From positions 15,202,178-15,262,177 of the forward strand of contig NC_092579.1 of NCBI RefSeq assembly GCF_037975245.1: a stretch of DNA of 60,000 nt, given 5' to 3'. Origin of the DNA: Apostichopus japonicus (lineage: Eukaryota > Echinodermata > Holothuroidea > Aspidochirotida > Stichopodidae). The translations under genes and the position numbers were made by a program. The notes under the pieces are model-generated. The model had not been told where the DNA came from. It worked only from the letters and a program-made list of their open reading frames with translations, and searched no databases. This document shows positions 1 through 12,354 of the stretch, piece after piece. The number at the start of each line of letters is the position of its first letter. Positions within the stretch are counted from its first letter, which is position 1.

Positions 1-103
1 TGTAGGAATCTTCCGAATTAGACTGGTTTTTTCTTGTTAATATCTTAACAAATTTTCCATTCGAAATAGTTTTAAGTTTGACCCACAGAAATTCATTAAA
101 AGT

Positions 104-375
104 CACGGGCTTGGCCAGGATTTGCAAAGTTGTATGAACGACTATCTGAGCGGAGCGCCACCATCGGTTGGCGCGGAGCGTACTATAAAAATTTTTGGTT
201 TACAAACCCCTCAGATGGCCGGAAACGGCCCTTCCCGAGTGTTCATTATGGTTCCCTGGCCTCTTGCTAACTTGAGGCACCTCAATTTTTATATAGAAAA
301 AAGGCACATTTTTAACCTGAGGAAAAGTGGGGGGCACGTGCCCCTGTGCCCCCCGGTTCTGCCGCCCTTGGTCCA
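104..375. repeat. GC-rich dispersed repeat fragment
   Basis: Contains a block (GGAGCGCCACCATCGGTTGG and flanks, about 148-180) that recurs near 2870, 4085, 13710, 14430 and 15140 with small changes. The last part is a G/C homopolymer-rich stretch. It belongs to the same repeat superfamily as the 2-kb elements at 2813 and 13081, but no matching ends could be defined here, so it is called only a fragment. Confidence 0.55.
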
Positions 376-564
376 GGTATACAAATGACTAGTTAGAAAA
401 AAAATGATCTTGCAAAAAGCGTGGTAGCCCAGATGAACTGCGCTTACCGTGGTGTTACACGGATATATTCGGGCATAATGATGCTGAATAAAGAAAATCA
501 TGGAATTGTCGGGCAAAAATTTGAAAAAGATTCGGGCAAGCTACTGCATATTTATATTCCAGAT

Positions 565-685
565 GACAAGAAATTCGGGCAAAAGTCCTGAAAAATTCGG
601 GCAGCCTAAAAAAAAAAATATATATATATATTTTCTCCTCTTAGGCTGCCCGAATTTTTCAGGACTTTTGCCCGAATTTCTTGTC
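565..685. repeat. Perfect 44-bp inverted repeat (long hairpin)
   Basis: The arm 565-608 is the exact reverse complement of 642-685, separated by a 33-base A/T-rich loop with a short (TA)n run. Imperfect complementarity continues a few bases outward. It lies in a stretch ending in a G9 run and CAGTCTGCCCCCC, typical of the non-autonomous elements in this window. Probably the core of a foldback element. Confidence 0.8.
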
Positions 686-1135
686 CTCTGGAAATTTGGG
701 GGGGGGCAGTCTGCCCCCCGCCTCGTACGCCTATGCCAAGAGGTGGGAGGAGCGTTACCTTGGTGTTAGGTCTAGGGAACGAGGTCCCCGGAAGCTGCAA
801 CTTATTCAGTTGTTTCTGTTTCTCTTGAAGCGACATACATACCAGAAATATGAATTCGTCGTAAATTTATCTTATTTAGTAACCTCTTTTGGTGAGGTTG
901 ATGAGGGGTGGATATCTCTTACTTCTTGACCATGTTGACCTACTCTATGTTCATATCATATGATATGTATGTACTACCTTGCCTAATCCACTTTGCTGTT
1001 AGCGACGTTATGTACTAACTTGTTTATTTCTGTTAGTATAATTTAATAATTAATTTACAATACTAGACGACTATGCAGACTTCTGACTATGGGGGCGGAA
1101 AACCATAATTACTGAACCATACGTGGTCTTTGCAG

Positions 1136-1295
1136 CTATGAACAAAGATACCAAAATAACTTCAGTAAAGTTATTGATGTCGAGCAATTACTTAATAATG
1201 ACGTCACTGTAAACCATATCATGCAAGCATTGGAAGAAAAACAAACTGCACACCCAAACAACAGACTTAAGAAAGTAAAAACAGTAATAAGATAA
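1136..1295 (+). CDS. Last coding exon of an unidentified gene
   Basis: A splice acceptor (GGTCTTTGCAG) at 1125-1135 opens a 53-codon reading frame that ends at TAA 1293-1295, with AATAAA 24 bases later at 1319. One base completes a codon from the previous exon; the frame then starts YEQRYQNNFSKVIDVEQL and ends HPNNRLKKVKTVIR. The composition (acidic and amide residues, then a basic end) looks coding, and the acceptor, stop and polyadenylation signal are in the right order. I do not recognise the family. Upstream exons would lie left of position 1 or in the first kilobase, where none was found. The frame has no ATG before a methionine two-thirds of the way in, so it would be missed by ATG-based ORF calling. 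Confidence 0.5.
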
Positions 1296-1318
1296 AAGAA
1301 AAAGGAATAATAATGATT

Positions 1319-1324
1319 AATAAA
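1319..1324 (+). other. Polyadenylation signal AATAAA
   Basis: AATAAA 24 bases after the TAA that closes the exon at 1136-1295. Its position supports that exon as 3'-terminal. Confidence 0.45.
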
Positions 1325-2125
1325 ATTGAATTTTCAAACCTGGTTTTGACGAGGACACACATTTGATGGGTCGTGATCCTGTTGGGCAGTCATGAACTTG
1401 TGCTACATGAAAGTGTAGTTTAACATGATTTTCTTCCTACATGGGAGTCAGCTTCAACGACCTCAGGGCCGCACACCCTCCTTTATAAAATAATTGATTC
1501 GTCTCTAGCCATTTTATAAAAAGGTTATCCCCTGCGGGAGAGAATTTACCCCCGCCCCCTCCCCCTTCTCCCCAGTTCACACCACTGTTTCTCAGCAGAC
1601 TATTGCCTGGCCGTAGCTGATTGTGGTTATTCTTTCATTGACCGCGCAATTTGATAGCTGTTACATACCTGACTGAATATATATACAGACACACGTAAAG
1701 TGCAGACACTAGTTTGGAAACTATTATACCGACGTAGCTGTTATCCGTTCACCGCAAAGAACTTATCAAAGAGATTGAAATCATGCAAAAACTCTCAACA
1801 AATTGTTACTGGCCGATAAGCAAAACAGACATAAAACCATAGAAATCTGCTCTTTGTTTATTGTTTTCTCAGTACTTGACATGTGAATCCATGCAGTATC
1901 TACCATATATGCCTAAGATTTGTAAGCAGCATAAAGTACATTGTTGTAAATTGAAGTTCAATTGAATCCTGTACAAGAGGCATAGATACAACACTGACTG
2001 TTTTTAAACAAGACTGTTTGTTGTGTGGTAGGGTGGCCGGGTGGGGGGGGGCGGATGGGGGAAAGGGTTGGAATCTTGCAAAATACAGAATATTTCGCGA
2101 CACCCCGATACTGTGCATTTGCGTG
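1325..2125. other. No gene recognised
   Basis: AT-rich sequence with C-rich and G-rich runs near 1550-1575 and 2035-2055. No splice-flanked frame or known element was seen. Confidence 0.5.
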
Positions 2126-2158
2126 ATGGCCGCACCTGGAAGAGAAGTTTTTTTACAG
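2126..2158 (+). CDS. Candidate first exon of the PH-PTB adaptor gene
   Basis: ATG at 2126 begins an 11-codon frame (MAAPGREVFLQ) ending in CAG before GT at 2159. Its phase-0 end fits the phase-0 start of the exon at 6614, giving REVFLQ followed by RWTVFQG, a plausible start for a PH domain (first strand, then the Trp-containing turn). The donor (CAG/GTTTAT) is weak and the intron would be about 4.5 kb, so another first exon, or an extra exon in between, is possible. Confidence 0.3.
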
Positions 2159-2812
2159 GTTTATGATATGAAAGTAACGACTTTACATGTTGCTATAGTA
2201 ACGTCATAATTTTCATACATGTCATACACACAACCGCCATGTAGGCAAGCAGCCCCTGAAAGCTCTACTCCAGTTCACCTCGTTGATGATGTCAGGTTGA
2301 CGTAGTCTAATGACGTATATTGCCTTTTGTGTAGATTATTATCATAAGCTTGTCGTACATCCGAGTTAATCCAATTTCATCAAAATTTGAATTGTTTCCT
2401 TTTTCGTCAAATGTCTGTCTGTAAAATAATTATATTAACAAGGTCGGAGATAGCAACGCGTACCATCGCTGTTGATGATATAACTGGATCCCCCCCCCCC
2501 AGCAATTTCAAACCACGAGGGAACAGAAAGAGATGCAGAGACGCAAACTGCCATGTAATCTATAATCTCTCTGAAAACCTTTTTACGATTTTGGGTAAAT
2601 TAGGTTGTAAATATATAGTTCGATATATGCGATTAATAAGGTCAACGCAAGTCGTTTATACGCTGTGGTTTCTCTATAGATACATCAATCTGCTTTGTCG
2701 TTGTGTGTCGGTTGTAATATATGATTAAATACTGATACAGTTACCGTTGTATTGGTTCAAAATCATATATTTGGTATTTGTTGAAATGTTTGAGGCACAG
2801 GTGTAGTATAAT

Positions 2813-4768
2813 CAGGCGCGTATCCAGGATTTTCTAACCCGGGGGGCGCGAATTACTATCTAAGCGGAGCGCCACCATCGGTTGGCGCGGAGCGTACAAG
2901 AAAATTTCTGGTTTTGATACCCCCCCCCCCCCCCCCAGATGACCGGAAATGGCACTTCTCGGGCTTGAAAATGACCAACCAGAGTGCACTTTTGCCTGAG
3001 AATCAAGTATTTCCCAAAAGTTTTTTTTCCATCCATAACCTTTTTGAAGATTGTCACCAGTCACACATCATGTTCGACCTCATTGCATGTACTATGGATC
3101 ATTGCTTTTGTAGGTGATTCTACGTCACGGCCCACAATATCCGAAAGCCCCACTTTTGAAGGTTTTAAGCCCATTATTTGTTGAGAATTTGAAAATTCAC
3201 ATTTCTCGTGAATAAAATCACTTTTAAACATACCCATAATGTTGCACAAAATTCAATCTATGGACAACCAATATAGAAAAACCTCCTGGAACCCCTAACA
3301 GACAGGTCAAAATTGCACGAGTAGAGGAAAGTATGATGAAGAATGTTGGTGAGGAAATTTTGGAAAATTCCGACACAGTTAATTTATTGGTGTAGAAATA
3401 TTGCAACCTCTTATAATGGCTATTATAAAACTTCGTTGAAGGGAATGAAAAATAGCAGATATATCCGATATCAGGTATATCGAACCGAACACTACAAACA
3501 TAGGCGTAGGTCCCGTAGGAGGCGGGGGCTGCAGACCCCCCCCCCCCGCAACCATTTTTCGGGCACCTACTGAAAGAAAAATAAATAGCAATGAATAGCT
3601 TAAAAATGATCTCCTTGGTAATTAAAATAAAGTTGTAAGCTTGGCCGACATTACTACTGTAAAAGAGAGTTTTGACATAAATGGATCTGTATGCTTGTTC
3701 TCCATCTACATAAGACATTTGGTTGTTTACATTAGCATCCGGCGGTATACTGTGCAACTTTCACGGACCGTTAGGTAAACGATGCCATGCAATGTAATGA
3801 CCCATGCTTGCTTATATGATATTGACATCGATATGTTGAACGCGCGCCTCGCGCGCGAAAAATTTTGGTTTTTTTCGGGCAAGTCATTACAGCCCCCAAA
3901 TCCAATTGGGCTCCTACGCCTTGACTACACACAAAGACAGTTTTTGAGGCTGTTCATCGTGGAACATGCATTCAATGCTCACTGATATGATGTTATATCT
4001 GCTCTTTGCTTTACAAATTCGAACAGGCGTGTAGCGAGTAATTGCCAAGAGAGGGGCGAAGCCTGTAGGCAAACTATCTAAGCGAAGCGCCACCATGTGT
4101 TGGCGCGAAGCGTTCAATAAAATTTTTGGCCGAAAATGCCTCCCAGATCGCTGGAAATGACACTTCCCAGGCCTTGTAAGTTGCATCTAAGCATTGTCTA
4201 TTTTGAAATTACTAGCGATGTCATAAAGAAAATTTGCTCGGGGGGGGGGCGGTCGCCCCCTTCCCGAAATGCGTCATGTTCCCCGACGACTCGGTCGAGT
4301 TCAAGACCAGCCACAGTTGGTTCCATATAGCACAATTGTACAATTGTTTAAGGCGTCCATACACACACACGCGTTATGATAGACCATATATAGTATTTAT
4401 ATAGATACATTAGTGAGAGAGGAAAAATGGAAACGTCAAAAATGGAGTTGTCGGTGTAAGGGGTAGGGTGAGGCGCAAACACCCTCCGTAATCCTCGATC
4501 TGTCACTGGCTACCATGTGTATATAATAGGGATCAGCGCTTTAACTATGACTGTTCCTCTTTCTCTTCCCGAGGTCTTGGCTATCTTCTACTCCCTCCTT
4601 TTCTCCTTTTTCTCTCTTTTTTCTTTTTCTTTTCCCTTCCTTCCCCTCCTCCTTTTCTTTTTTCCCCTCCTTTTCCCATTTTCTCTCTTTTTTCTCTCTT
4701 TTTTCTCTCCTCTTTTCCTTACCCGGGGGGCGCGCGCCCCCAACGCCCCCCCCCTGGATACGCACCTG
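2813..4768 (+). mobile_element. Non-autonomous DNA transposon, copy 1, with 5-bp target duplication
   Basis: Begins CAGGCGCGTATCCAGG and ends CCTGGATACGCACCTG, i.e. 16-bp terminal inverted repeats with one mismatch. It is flanked by ATAAT at 2808-2812 and at 4769-4773. The 1956-bp interior has no transposase frame. It contains a pyrimidine-rich tract (about 4580-4720) and several copies of the GGAGCGCCACCATCGG motif. A second copy in opposite orientation lies at 13081-15202. A 5-bp duplication fits only some superfamilies; assignment is left open. Confidence 0.85.
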
Positions 4769-5439
4769 ATAATACATACAGTAGTTTAGAAGTGTTATCG
4801 AATGCATGCATTTATAACTAAGGGCGGATAGCGTGAAGAATCATCGTATTTGACATAAGCATGCATTTTGTACAGCAATAACAAGCTTTTATAGAATGAA
4901 TGCACGGGGTGGAGGTTGTGGGTTCGAAATCCAATGAAGCTGACAGTTGGATATAGGTAAGGTATCGATATAAACTTGAAAAGGTGGCACGGCATATATG
5001 TAGACGCCATCGGTTTTATAGTACAGCAACCGAGGTGGAGGGGGCAGGGTATGTGAAGGGCACGATGTTTAAGTTATGAAAATGCATATCTCACAGCTTC
5101 ATGTTTATTTCCTGCAATGTGTTCACATGAAGAATAATAGCTCTATTAAAATGATACCCTTCGCCAACGAACTTTTGTCAGAGCTGATAAAGAAAACAGT
5201 TCTTTTAAATAATACAGGCGCCTGACTACATATTGAAATAAATCTATCATTTGAAGCCTTTAATTGAATGTGAGTGAATGGAAAGGCCCTGTGACAGAAA
5301 AAGTGAAAGGAACTGCATCAATTTGTGTCATCACTTGTTATTCTTTGCCGGAGGCGTAAGAATTCTATGAGATGGTGTTCACTTGTATGTGTGTGTGAAT
5401 GTGTATGTGACACTTGCTTGTAAACGCGGTAACTCAAAA

Positions 5440-5990
5440 AGCTCATGATGGGTGGTTAATTTCATGCTTGGTATGTGGATTCGTCTTATCGGGTAAAAGA
5501 ACCCGACTCTTTTCTGTGGAGGTCATTTGAGGTCAACTGAGGTGAAAGTCTGATAATATTTATAAACAACTCAAAAAGCACAAGTTTCAAAGTTCATATA
5601 CTTTGTTATATGCAGATTCCCCTTGGTGAGTATACAAGAAACCTATTGGAATTGGTGGAGGTCAAAGGTCATTTGCTGTCAACATTGGTGAAATTCTGAA
5701 AACCTTGTAAACACGATAATTCAAAAAAGTGGATCTTTATTAAACGTCATACTTGGTATGTACAGTAGATCCAACCTACTGAGAACAAGGACCTATTGAA
5801 TTTGGTAGAGGTCAAAGGTCGTTTGCGTTCAACGGTTTTCAAAGTGTGCAAACTCTGTGAACATGATAACTCTAAAAGTGTGATAGGCAGCTCCCCCTGT
5901 CTGAGTGCAATCATCCTGTTAAAACTGGTAGATGTGAAAGGTCGTTTGAGGTCAACGGAGTTCAAAATCTGAAAGCCCCGTGGAACGTGA
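5440..5990. repeat. Diverged tandem repeat carrying AGGTCA direct repeats
   Basis: About four diverged units of roughly 120-150 bp. They share phrases such as GTAAACACGATAATTCAAAA, CATACTTGGTATGT and AGGTCAAAGGTCATTTG (5659-5675, 5809-5825; weaker at 5519-5545 and 5930-5957). The last phrase contains AGGTCA-A-AGGTCA, the DR1 layout bound by nuclear receptors. Similar phrases recur near 43280-43610 and 50060-50195, so this is a dispersed repeat rather than evidence of a local enhancer. Confidence 0.6.
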
Positions 5991-6613
5991 TAACCTTTAA
6001 AGTAAGGATTGGATGAACCTCATACTTGCTACTTCTGACCCATTTGATTTGAGTACAACGTCTCAGAAGCTTATTACCATGCGCCTGACAACTCAATAGG
6101 TGCATCGTTGTTAAACTTCATCTAGGTTATAATCGGTCTGAGAAATGTAGGCATGATAGCTGCAAAAGTAAAGCTTTGATGACATTTGAACTTCTTACTT
6201 TGATATAGGTATACGTTCAATGTACAAGAATATTGCTGATCGGTATAGCCTATATAGCCTATAGTCAACACATAACAAATTTGTTGCTTGCTTACTGTTA
6301 ACATTCTCATTAAAAACACGGCAGAGGATTACTAAGCCTACTGGCTTTCTGGTTTTACATGTAATTGCGGCATTTTCTTAAAAGCAAAATGCAAAGAGAA
6401 GAAAGACAACGAGTCATGAACTGATGAGAAATGCCATGGGTATACCTTCTATTTTGTGTGCCACCCTGGTACAACTTTTTCGAATACATTGCTTATCAGT
6501 TTTTTGATAGGCCGATATTTGCTTTGCTAATATTGTTCTGCAAGAAATGATTCTTTTTTTTCATTCCTTTGTAATTTTACTCCTGTCTTTTTCTCTTTCA
6601 CTCCTTCACACAG

Positions 6614-7150
6614 AGATGGACCGTCTTTCAAGGCAACGCAAAAACAGGTAAAGTAGCGTACGTTTACTCAGGAGAGGATGCTCGTTAAGCCTAGTCCCGT
6701 GTATATTGGGGTGGGGGGGGGGGTTCTAAGGTCCTCTCCACGGAAAATGTATAAACGACAAAAGGTGAATTATGAGGCATATCTATGCAATAAATTAGAT
6801 CTTTAATTAGGTTTAAAGGCAAGGTCGAGCTTTTGCATTTTTGTGTACACCACCCCTTCCCCCTCTGATCCGCGTATGTTACTCTTACAAGTTATGCTTC
6901 CAAGCATTCATTTTCATACCCAATACTATGGTACAAATCACGTTTACAAGGCATGTATACCCTGTAACTTGTTATTGCCAGGTGTTTTCTGCCCAAGTCA
7001 ACAGTTTTGCACACAACGTTGCATTATTGACATGCGTTTCCCCAAAAAGCGATGAATCGGATGAAAAGCTATTGTAGGCTAGTTTATTGTACCTTTTTAG
7101 TACACACCCTATAAACGACCATGAACCTCAGGTGAAACTGCTTGTATATA

Positions 7151-7210
<60 letters not shown>

Positions 7211-10200
7211 AGTGTTGGTTCAGAAAATATGTTGGAATTTTCGGTCCTCCTGGGACCTTCGTCGGCAAAACTTGGCAGTGGAATGAAAAGTACAAAATGT
7301 AACACAATGAAAGAATGACGCTATATAGATAAGTGTATGTGGCATTGATTGATATAGAACCAAATAAACCATGACTATACAGCAAGCGGATTAAGGAGCA
7401 AAGAATGGGAAGAACTAATTACATGTTTTGTAGAACTGGTAGTGGTTAAGGGGTCCCAAGTGTTTGTTGAGGCCGGTGATACAAAAGATCCAATCCCTTT
7501 CTTTTCGTTTGCGTTCAGTTACAGATTTAAAGTTCGAGGCAATTAACATACATGTTAGGTTTTTTGAGAGAATGTCTATGAAGGTTCAAATGTTCGGAAA
7601 ACGGGGAATCCTGCAAAAGTATCACGAATATACTTTTTGTGATTTATTGAAACGTAAGCGGAACCGAGAACCTGTTTCACCTACATAATTGCCCTCTTTG
7701 CAAAGTACATGCACAGTAGAATATGTAAATAACGTTAGTATCACAAGAGAGGGAAGGGTCTTAGACCATAGTCAACATTGGGAAGTTTGGCCTGACCGTG
7801 ATTCGAACCCGTATATTGTATATTTGAGGACCTTCTTTTCTGGCAGGTTTGTTCCAGCTGAAAATATTCAAAAGCGAAAAGGAGAAGAGCTTGAAGGGCG
7901 CCTATACAATCAATAAAGATAACTTTCTTGGGATGGAGAGAGGAGAGATACGGGCTTCGAGGAACAAGAGGAAGGATATCAGTACTGTCTATCTTGGTGT
8001 CATCTTGAAGGGGGGCAAGACAATATGTCTGCAGGAGACCACTGATAGCCACATAGAGGGAGTACCGACAGCTGTTGAACTAGACAAATGGAGGCACGCT
8101 CTCCTCCATGAGTTTTTCTGTGGTAAGATACATGACACACGGCATACGTCGATATTTGCCACGGTCTTTATTAGTCTTCTTGTAAATAGCTGTCAAGATT
8201 AGATCATACCTTGGGAATTTCGTATTTTGTTAGGATGAAAATGAGAATTAAACTTTGATTTATCAAATATTTCTCAGGGATACATACTTGCATGGCTAGG
8301 GGTCACGGAGCCGTAGCCGTAGCCCCCAGTCTCGCTTTTCGTCAGACCTGCAAAGTTTTAATGATGTTGACTATTTTTGTCCCGGGCCCCATTTGTCCTT
8401 ATATTATCATATTTTGGAAAATACATTATTCTCTATCTCGTATTTCACTGGACCCCGTTACTGACCGCTCGTCCCAGGCTCTAGCCCCCCTGACCCCTCT
8501 CGTCAAGCCCGGGTATTGTCCTAGACCAAATAATGGACACCCTGAAGGTTTACACAGTGACAGATCCAGTGAGAGGGCCCAAAGGAGCTCCAGTCCCTCC
8601 CGAAATTATTTGGCAGTTAACCATATAGCTACAAAAATTTGCTAGAAACAAGCATGGAAAATGTATGAACTGTTCGCGCTTACATATATGTATTCTTTAT
8701 TTACCGTGTTTTTTCTTCTTATGTGCGCTATTTACGGCATCTAAGGGTACTTGTGTCCTGGGCCCGGTCCGTAAGTTCCACTTGGATCCGCCGTTGAATG
8801 TAGGCTACTCATGTGTTTACCGAAAAGCTTTATAATGGAAAATGGCGACATACTTGCCTATGTACACATTAACATGCAGTTCCTGAGTCTGGCTGTGTTT
8901 GTATGTTCTTAAGTTTTATAAAGTTCCACACCACGAATTATGCGAGTCTATATACATATCACTCCAGATACTGAACACATAAACTGTAGCATATATATCC
9001 ATTAACGTCCGATAACGGATTGAATTACAGCACGATACAAGAGTCTAGACAATAAATCATTGTAATTTGATCCGGCGAAGGTATAGTCAGGCAGTTGCAA
9101 TGGATTGATGAGGGAGAATCGCTATAATTGCCAGCTACTTAAACGGAGAACTCATCAAAGCAACCGGATGACCTGTTTTGTTTTTGTCTACGGTTGAATG
9201 AGATATTAATCAGATCGTTTCTTTATAGGAGATAAGAACCAAGCAGAAATCTTTGGCTTACATGATTGAGATCTTTGTAATGAACAACTTCCGCAAACAG
9301 CTAAGAAAAAAATCTTGCTCTGCGCAGGAGATATTTCCTTGTTTGTGGAGGAACATGAAACCTGTAATAATACCATCCAAATGGAAAATATTGTTCTTAA
9401 CTGTTTGAGAAAGTTGTTTTTTTACATGGACCCATGACGACGGTTATAACTTATTTGCCTCCTTTACGATGTGTACGTCCCAAATGTTTAAGTATAGGCT
9501 TGCCTGAGTTATAACCATTAAAACAAGGGCGTAGGAACCGGGGGGGCTGGGGGGGGGCGCCAGCCCCCCAGTGAAAAATGTGGAGGGGCGGAAGTATCAT
9601 TCCGCCCCCCCGGTTCGCAAGTCAGAAAACCCCTTTTTTATTTCCAAATGAGAAAAAAATCTCATTTGGAGCACCAAATTGCATCTAAGGCTAGGTGAAA
9701 ATACAAAATTAAGTTTACAAAATGGAGTGGGTGTTGAAGTGTGCTATATTGCACCAAATTGCATCTGAGGCCACATGGAAATGCAAAAAAAATCCAAAGG
9801 GGAGGGGGACACCCCCTCCCCGTAGACCCCTCCCCCAGGCCGGCCATCAGTCTTCAGCCCCCCCACTCAAAAGTACCTTCCTACGCCACTGCATTAAAAG
9901 GACTACTAGATGCTAATAAATGTCAAAAAAGAAAAGATTTCGGATGCCTGTAGAGTTTCTACAGCTATTCCGGTTTTCAGCATCTCCCCTTTCAAAATAT
10001 GCTTAATGTTTGGAATGCTCCGTGTTTTTGCAAACATGATCTCTTAAAAAAAAATTTTTCAACTCACAGAGAGCTGGATTGTCTATCCGAAGAAAGGACT
10101 ACAGTCTCAGGAGTTTCAAATGACCCTCCACGCCACCTCTTACTACCTCTCCTTGGTCACCCTTAGTCCTCCTCGAAGCCATAAAGTTTGGAGTATGGAA

Positions 10201-10499
10201 GATATAACTCAATGCGAATCACAGGGGGATTTGTTCCTGTTCAATATCAGTGGCAAAGAAACAGGTAAACACTGTGATGAATTGTGTTCAAGAGAAGACA
10301 AGAAAATATGTATATGTGAGTGACTGAAATCGAGTGGCATATCATGATGATCACTTTTCACGCGTGACTATGTTCTATTTAATTTAAAAATCATTCCCAG
10401 AGCATTGGACCCAAGTTTGTGGCTTTCCACAATAACATCTGTTCACTTAAAAACATTTCAGGAAATTGTCGTTGTAGCCTTGTTTCCGTATATTCCGAG

Positions 10500-10592
<93 letters not shown>

Positions 10593-12281
10593 AGTTGAGA
10601 TATTTGGTGAATTGTTCAGTGACGTAAGCAACCGAATGTGGTCATGTCGGGTCTTTTTCGGGGGTCAAGACTTTGTAACACCTCTACTGCATATATATGT
10701 AAAGGAAACGTGGCGTCCTCGAAATAAAAAAATAAACATTTCAATTTTATTGACCCCTTCCCCGACCCTACCCTGGCTGATTCTAAAGAACTGAAATTGC
10801 GCCACATACGTTAGGCTATCTTCGGTGAAGTCGTCAAGCGTCTGGCGCACCTAATTTTAAACCTAACTGCAGTTTTTCTTCAACCCGCATTCCTTTTTTA
10901 TTAATATTAATTGAGTAGTTAATATTTATGCATTTGTGACAAAAACACCCAACTGGCCCCTCTCCCGTTCTAAATGAAACAGTATCAAACCCCTTCAAAA
11001 CGGATGCCAAGATCATGCCTTTCTTGATGGGAAATGTTAAGTTATGTCCATTAATTTGCTTGACATTGTACGGAATCCATACAGATATACATATTTAATG
11101 CATGTCTGTAGTTGAGCAGGTTCTTTCGGAATATTAATTACATACTGTGGTTTCCAATGCAAAGTCCATTCGATCTCAAGACTGAGATTGTCAATGAAGT
11201 TTTGATTAGTTTCCTGTGTTGAGATGCATACTGATGATAATATGACATTGTTGGTATCATTGTTAAAGTAAAGATCTTCGGGTATATAGTAATCGCTCCA
11301 TCATGCATGTTTATTCAACCTCTTCCATCCGGCAACGCACATCAATAATATATAGGTTCTGGTTTGAAAAGGAAGGCTATACACGTCGTAAAAGATGTCA
11401 AACAATGGCGTTTTATTTACAGCATGTTATATTCCAGTGGCATAGGAACGTACTTTTGAGTGGGGGGGGGCTGAAGACTGATGGCCGGCCTGGGGGAGGG
11501 GTCTAAGGGGAGGGGGTGTCCCCCTCCCCTTTGGAATTTTGTGGCATTTCCAGTATCATTCCGCCCCCCCGCTCCGCAAGTCAAAAAACCCCTTTTTCAT
11601 TTCCAAATGAGAAAAAAATCTCATTTGGAGCACCAAATTGCATCTAAGGCCAGGTGAAAATGCAAAATTATTTACAAAATGGAGTGGGATGTTGAAGTGT
11701 GCTATATTGCACCAAATTGCATCTGAGGCCACCTGGAAATGCAAAAAAATTCCAAAGGGGAGGGGGACACCCCCTCCCCTTAGACCCCTCCCCCAGGCGG
11801 GCCATCAATCTTCAGCCCCCCACTCAAAAGTACCTTCCTACGCCACTGATCAATCTATTAGTTAATTGAATGAATCAAAGAATCAAAGAACTAAATAAAT
11901 GGTTGATTGCATAAATGAATGAATTTTGAATGAATGAAAGCGCAACCGAATGTATGACCATGTAGGTTACACGTTATTTTTCTGTCTAATAATTCTTTTC
12001 CGCAATCATACAGCCTTTTCGACCACTCCCCTTCCTCGAAGATTACGCCATTTTGCATATACGATTATAGTTACAGGTTCTCATATGTACTCACCTGCAC
12101 AGACTATATTATATACTCGCGAAGCATCGGTATGTAGGAGAGTATAGCTAGGCTTGTAGGTGAAAGAGGTCAGTTGCTTAGCAACGTGTTAAATTCACAT
12201 TGCCGCTTGCAGACGGTATAGTTTTTAACGGTATAGTTTATGTTAGGAAGTTAGTGTCATAGTGAAGACATAAGAAAAAAA

Positions 12282-12354
<73 letters not shown>

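Noticed and set aside
4517-4807. Paired frames rich in Phe/Leu (plus) or Lys/Glu (minus)
   Set aside because: Same pyrimidine/purine tract inside the transposon copy at 2813-4768.
4905-4935. GGTTCGAAATCC, a tRNA B-box-like sequence
   Set aside because: No matching A box, acceptor stem or cloverleaf could be drawn; at most a SINE remnant.
7144-7210. Poly-Tyr/Ile frames
   Set aside because: Translations of (TA)n microsatellites; the same holds at 10503 and 16231.
7770-7810. Minus-strand GGTTCGAATCACGG, B-box-like, just upstream of the PH exon
   Set aside because: No cloverleaf around it; it also lies in the intron before a supported acceptor.
8292-8645. 117-codon plus-strand frame
   Set aside because: Composition varied, no domain, no splice context; probably chance in an intron.
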